DNA of 9,053 bases from Holophagales bacterium (GTDB lineage Bacteria; Acidobacteriota; Holophagae; Holophagales; Holophagaceae), in assembly GCA_031283145.1 (NCBI GenBank), contig JAITCJ010000197.1:1-9053 (forward strand), in the 5' to 3' direction. Below are positions 6,233 through 9,053 of the stretch, in pieces; the first letter of the stretch is position 1, and every line of letters starts with the position of its first letter. The position numbers and the translations under genes were made by a program. A model generated the notes under the pieces. That model did not search any database. It was given only the letters and a program-made list of their open reading frames with translations, and was not told the origin of the DNA.

Positions 6233-8434
6233 CTATTTCCTTGGTTCAGCGCCGTGCAAGTGCCTTACAAAGAAATCAGCCCTGCGGCGGCGGCCATATG
6301 GACTTTCTGCGCTGCCGTGGTTGGCGCTTGTCATTACAAGCAGATCAAAATCTTTATCAGCTTTGATGAGCGCGTCCGCGACCTGCATCGTTGATGCCGG
6401 ATCCACATTGGTATCCACTTCGCCGACGATGAGCAGCAATTTGCCTTTCAGGTTGCGCGCCTGGGTGACGTTGGACTGCTCCTCATAGTGCGGGCCGATT
6501 GGCCAGCCCATCCACTGCTCGTTCCACCAAATCTTATCCATTCGGTTGTCGTGGCACCCGCAATCAGATACAGCCACTTTGTAGAAATCACCATACGCTA
6601 AAAGGGCGCGGGTACTACTCTGGCCACCTGCGCTGCCGCCATAGACGCCAACCCTTTCAAGATCCATCTGGGGGTATTTCTTCTGCGCTTCTTTCATCCA
6701 GAGAATACGATCAGGGAAGCCCGAATCTCCGAGGTTTTGCCAGCAAACGTCATGGAATGCCTTGCCACGGTTGCTTGTGCCCATCCCGTCAATTTGTACA
6801 AGAATAAAACCAAGCTCAGCCATGCCTTGCAGGTAGTAGTGAAGCGGCGAAAAGGCTTTAGGCACAAAACTATCGTGTGGACCGGCATATATGTACTCTA
6901 TTACCGGGTAGCGTCTGCCGGTATCAAAATTGGATGGCAGACACACAACGCCGTATATGTCAGTTTTGCCGTCGCGCCCCTTGGCTGTAAAAGGTTCCGG
7001 CATACGAATCCCTGTCTTGAGCCAATCAGAAATATCGGCTTTTTCCAGCTCCATCAACTTCTTGCCATTTGAGACCCTGCGAAGCTCGGCTATTGGTGGA
7101 CTGTCCACCCTTGACCACACGTCAACAAAGAGGCTCTTGTCTTCGTTGAAGGTCGCTCTGTGCGTGCCATTCCCTTCAGTCAGCAGCCTAAAACCGCTGC
7201 CGTCTAAATTTACGCTGGCGTAATGGATGAAGTACGGATCTTCGCCGGAACGGACGCCGCTGACTTGCAGAATCACGCTCCTGTTTTTCTTATCCAGATG
7301 GATGACGCGGCGAACCACCCAGTCGCCCGCCGTAATCGGGTTTTTGACCGCGCCGGTTTGTCTGTCAACTAAATACAAATGATTCCAGCCGCTGCGCTCG
7401 CTCATCCAGACCAGTTCATTTTTAGCGTCTAAAAAATCTACCCAGGTCTTTCCTGAATAGTGAATGAAAGTTTTGGAACTTTCTTCCACCAGCGTCTTTG
7501 ATTCCCCCGTCTTTGCGTCCACGGAAATCAGACGCAAAAGCTGATGTCCGCGCTGATTGTAAATATACGTAAAGCTGCCGCTGTTGTCCGCCCAGCGAAT
7601 ATTTGTTACGTCGTAAGGATTGGGGGCCAGGGCATCTGAAACATGTATTTGGCGCTTTTCGGCGACATTGAACAGTTGAGGCCGCTCAATGGGCAATGGG
7701 TCGCCGGGCTTTGTGTAGTCGTTTACGTGTACCTTAGGCTGGAGTTGGTCTCTTGGCGCTGTCTCAACAAATGTCACTTTTCGTTTAGGAACCACGGTGG
7801 ACCTTATGGCAGCCAAATACTTGCTGTCGGGACTCCAGAAAAATTCGCCGCTGTAGCGGTCGCCAATATGTCCATCCTTGCTTTGCAGGACTTTAACGCC
7901 GCCCTTTACTTCTCGTACCAGAACATTGTCGTCCTGAACTATGGCCTCGTACTTGCCGTCAGGGCTTATACTGGTTTTTTTGGCTTCAGGTCTTGACCTT
8001 TCAGAGATTTCTAAAATTGAGTAGGTCTTTGCGTTTGGATCCGCAATTTTCCAGTTCTTTCCGTCAAGCCTGAAAGTTAGTTCCGCCCCATCGCCAAAAT
8101 TGAGAGCGTCAACGCTTGTTTTAACCAGATCAACAGGTTTGCCGACGACCTTTTGCATCGCGGTCAAAAACTTGTTTTCGTCAAACGCTGGTCTCTTTTT
8201 CTCATTTTCTACGCGAATCCACTCGTTTCGCCCATCGGGCAGAGCGTTTCTGTACAAAAAGGCCGTGCCGGTCCTGTTCCAAACGGGCGTGACCTGGCCG
8301 CGATAGACCTTGTTTCTTGTCAGTTCCTGAATACCCGCCCAGCGTTCATAGTCGGCTTTGGTACCCTGCGCCCCAAGCGGCAAAAGCGCGATGAATCCAA
8401 GCTGGATACAGAAAAATTGCGATAAAAAGCGCAT
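6233..8434 (-). CDS. Secreted S9-family serine peptidase (DPP IV-like), 733 aa
   Basis: Residues 1-22 are a Sec signal peptide (cleavage near LGA/QG), so the enzyme works in the periplasm or outside. Residues about 100-450 form the DPPIV-type beta-propeller, with repeated WSPDSKYLA and LDGSGF-like blades. Residues about 480-733 are the prolyl-oligopeptidase alpha/beta-hydrolase domain. The catalytic triad is complete by motif: Ser601 in GGSAGG, Asp674 in GEVDTNVDP, His706 in SANHG. Tyr516 in YIYAGP fits the oxyanion-hole Tyr. The family cleaves short peptides, often after Pro or Ala. The Glu-Glu pair that DPP IV uses to hold the substrate N-terminus is not seen before the FFWSPDS blade (residues 185-200), so strict dipeptidyl-peptidase activity should not be assumed. 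AGGAGG lies 4 nt before the ATG. It has normal family length and stands alone between two repeat-rich gaps. Confidence 0.93.
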   Translation of the reverse strand: MRFLSQFFCIQLGFIALLPLGAQGTKADYERWAGIQELTRNKVYRGQVTPVWNRTGTAFLYRNALPDGRNEWIRVENEKKRPAFDENKFLTAMQKVVGKPVDLVKTSVDALNFGDGAELTFRLDGKNWKIADPNAKTYSILEISERSRPEAKKTSISPDGKYEAIVQDDNVLVREVKGGVKVLQSKDGHIGDRYSGEFFWSPDSKYLAAIRSTVVPKRKVTFVETAPRDQLQPKVHVNDYTKPGDPLPIERPQLFNVAEKRQIHVSDALAPNPYDVTNIRWADNSGSFTYIYNQRGHQLLRLISVDAKTGESKTLVEESSKTFIHYSGKTWVDFLDAKNELVWMSERSGWNHLYLVDRQTGAVKNPITAGDWVVRRVIHLDKKNRSVILQVSGVRSGEDPYFIHYASVNLDGSGFRLLTEGNGTHRATFNEDKSLFVDVWSRVDSPPIAELRRVSNGKKLMELEKADISDWLKTGIRMPEPFTAKGRDGKTDIYGVVCLPSNFDTGRRYPVIEYIYAGPHDSFVPKAFSPLHYYLQGMAELGFILVQIDGMGTSNRGKAFHDVCWQNLGDSGFPDRILWMKEAQKKYPQMDLERVGVYGGSAGGQSSTRALLAYGDFYKVAVSDCGCHDNRMDKIWWNEQWMGWPIGPHYEEQSNVTQARNLKGKLLLIVGEVDTNVDPASTMQVADALIKADKDFDLLVMTSANHGSAESPYGRRRRADFFVRHLHGAEPRK

Positions 8435-8493
8435 ATATCCTCCTTTTACTATTATGGAGTAATCTAAACTTATTTTGAACCAAACACGAAACT

Positions 8494-8522
8494 GGTATAA
8501 ATAACAAAGTTGAGTCGCTCAA
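8494..8522 (-). promoter_or_regulatory. Candidate sigma70-type promoter of the S9 peptidase
   Basis: On the minus strand, TTGAGC (8522-8517) and TATACC (8499-8494) match the -35 and -10 consensus at four of six bases each, with the optimal 17-bp spacing. Transcription would start near 8487, leaving a leader of about 53 nt before the ATG at 8434. The -35 box directly abuts the inverted repeat at 8523-8615. Confidence 0.4.
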
Positions 8523-8615
8523 TAGACTTCTTCCGTAACCGCTTGAACAAGAAACTTTTTGCTTGTCTGTATATGTAATTTCAAGATGTCTTGTCAAGGT
8601 TACGAAAGAAGTCTA
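8523..8615. repeat. 93-bp imperfect inverted repeat, possible miniature element
   Basis: Outer arms 8523-8540 (TAGACTTCTTCCGTAACC) and 8598-8615 pair over 18 bp with one mismatch. Pairing continues inward with small bulges: TTGA 8543-8546 with TCAA 8594-8597, and CAAG 8548-8551 with CTTG 8590-8593. The loop is about 38 nt. The unit begins and ends in TA, like the 230-bp element, which suggests a tiny mobile element or the joined ends of an insertion sequence. An operator next to the peptidase promoter is the alternative. Confidence 0.6.
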
Positions 8616-8669
8616 ATAAAGATTGAACGCAAAAACTTGCAGACGGTGATTGCTCGCCGCATACCAAGC

Positions 8670-8899
8670 TATAGCCAATCAACTTTTAAACTATCTTGTT
8701 AATCCAAGCGGGGGTACTTCGTTTCAAGGTTGCGCTTTCGTTACGCGAGCCGCCGACAGGAATGGAGGCAAATCGCCATTGGCACTGGCGCTGCTAGGCG
8801 GCGACAGTGACTTACGGCGATTGACCGCATTAAAAGCGGAACAGCAGGCACAGACGAAAACCAAAGAACAACGTGCCATTTTAAAGTTGTTTCACTATA
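8670..8899. mobile_element. MITE-like repeat element, copy B
   Basis: 230-bp second copy of the block at 5899-6126. Left end 8670-8690 begins TATAGCCAATCAACTTTT; right end 8879-8899 reads inward as TATAGTGAAACAACTTTA, forming the terminal inverted repeat. The best-kept interior parts are GTTTCAAGGTTGCGCT, CGCCGACAGGAAT and TTGGCACTGGCGCT. The weakest are the stretches around 8740-8750 and 8860-8878. A 90-codon open frame (8650-8922) crosses it but has no ribosome-binding site and is not kept in the other copy. Confidence 0.75.
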
Positions 8900-8927
8900 C
8901 GCTCAAACGTAATCCCGTTTGAGCGTA
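8898..8927 (-). terminator. Hairpin after the ferredoxin gene, possible U-less terminator
   Basis: Perfect 12-bp stem TACGCTCAAACG (8898-8909) with 8916-8927 and a 6-nt loop, 15 nt downstream of the ferredoxin stop in the minus direction. It shares its first TA with the right end of repeat copy B. No U-run follows on the minus strand (TAGTGAAAC), so termination is uncertain. Confidence 0.45.
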
Positions 8928-8942
8928 ACTTGGTATAAAAGT

Positions 8943-9053
8943 CTAGTCCGCGACAATGGCTTCCGACGGACACGCCGAAATGCAAGCGCCGCAATCAATG
9001 CAGGTATCAGCATCAATTATGTAGTAGGGGCTTCCCTCCGCGATAGCCTCCAC
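8943..9053 (-). CDS. 2[4Fe-4S] ferredoxin, C-terminal half, partial
   Basis: The frame is open from the window edge and stops with TAG at 8943-8945, giving 36 visible residues. The segment CIDCGACISACPSEAI carries the complete CxxCxxCxxxCP set for one [4Fe-4S] cluster. The first residues, VEAIAEG, match what follows the last Cys-Pro of the first cluster in clostridial-type ferredoxins, whose full length is about 55-60 aa. So about 20 N-terminal residues and the start lie outside the window. The protein is a small cytoplasmic low-potential electron carrier used by anaerobes with oxidoreductases and hydrogenases. It is followed by a hairpin and a repeat element; no functional link with the peptidase is implied. 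Confidence 0.93.
   Translation of the reverse strand: MEAIAEGSPYYIIDADTCIDCGACISACPSEAIVAD

Larger units (their letters stand above)
8435..8942. other. Intergenic region, 508 bp, with promoter, inverted repeat and repeat element
   Basis: Gap between the ferredoxin stop and the peptidase start, both on the minus strand. It holds, from the peptidase side, the ribosome-binding site, a candidate promoter (8494-8522), a 93-bp imperfect inverted repeat (8523-8615), 54 bp with no recognised feature, copy B of the MITE-like element (8670-8899) and a 12-bp hairpin (8898-8927). I see no RNA gene. Confidence 0.8.

Noticed and set aside
5937..6488. Plus-strand 183-codon open frame starting at GTG
   Set aside because: Its first part is the non-coding repeat element and its last part is antisense to the peptidase gene. 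It has no ribosome-binding site. The peptide shared with copy B (GGTSFQGCA...KSPLALAL) only reflects repeat similarity and is broken by indels.
8650..8922. Plus-strand 90-codon open frame
   Set aside because: It covers repeat copy B and half of the adjoining hairpin, lacks a ribosome-binding site, and the second half of the frame is not kept in copy A.
1..9053. CRISPR array, tRNA, rRNA or transposase gene
   Set aside because: No regularly spaced direct repeats, no tRNA or rRNA-like conserved segments and no transposase-like reading frame were seen on either strand.

Overview
This window looks like a chromosomal segment of a diderm (Gram-negative), probably anaerobic bacterium. Four envelope proteins carry Sec signal peptides. 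Three of them end in aromatic or hydrophobic beta-barrel C-termini, and one is a large Oar-like TonB-dependent receptor. The right edge holds the end of a clostridial-type 2[4Fe-4S] ferredoxin, which suggests anaerobic metabolism. Every complete gene has a strong AGGAG/GGAGG ribosome-binding site, which argues against Bacteroidota. I cannot assign a phylum; Elusimicrobiota, Acidobacteriota or a similar gut/anaerobe lineage would fit, but that is inference.

Layout: (1) 1-996, plus strand, the C-terminal part of a GAF?-PAS-GGDEF diguanylate cyclase that begins outside the window. (2) 5767 down to 1015, minus strand, a tight three-gene operon: a 272-aa outer-membrane barrel protein, a 1091-aa TonB-dependent receptor with an N-terminal carboxypeptidase-regulatory-like domain, and a 208-aa outer-membrane barrel protein that looks like a distant paralogue of the first. 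The gaps are 15 and 16 nt. (3) 5768-6232, a 465-bp gap holding a 19-bp perfect palindrome, a 228-bp repeat element and a 12-bp hairpin. (4) 8434 down to 6233, minus strand, a secreted S9-family serine peptidase with its own likely promoter. (5) 8435-8942, a 508-bp gap holding a 93-bp imperfect inverted repeat, a second copy of the same repeat element and another 12-bp hairpin. (6) 9053 down to 8943, minus strand, the ferredoxin C-terminus.

How the genes may work together (inference): the peptidase could process peptides in the periplasm or outside the cell, and the receptor with its two small barrels could take up or bind a large ligand at the surface. They are neighbours on one strand but separated by 465 bp of repeat-rich DNA, so co-transcription is not shown.

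Most noteworthy: (a) a MITE-like non-coding element of about 230 bp, present twice, about 80% identical, with 21-bp imperfect terminal inverted repeats starting TATAG; the ends resemble, from memory, Neisseria Correia elements. (b) Three long homopolymer tracts (T10, A9 and C9 on the coding strand) inside the first gene of the surface-protein operon, and a 9-bp tandem repeat inside the receptor, which together suggest a phase-variable surface locus. (c) Several strong palindromes in both gaps, none followed by a U-tract.
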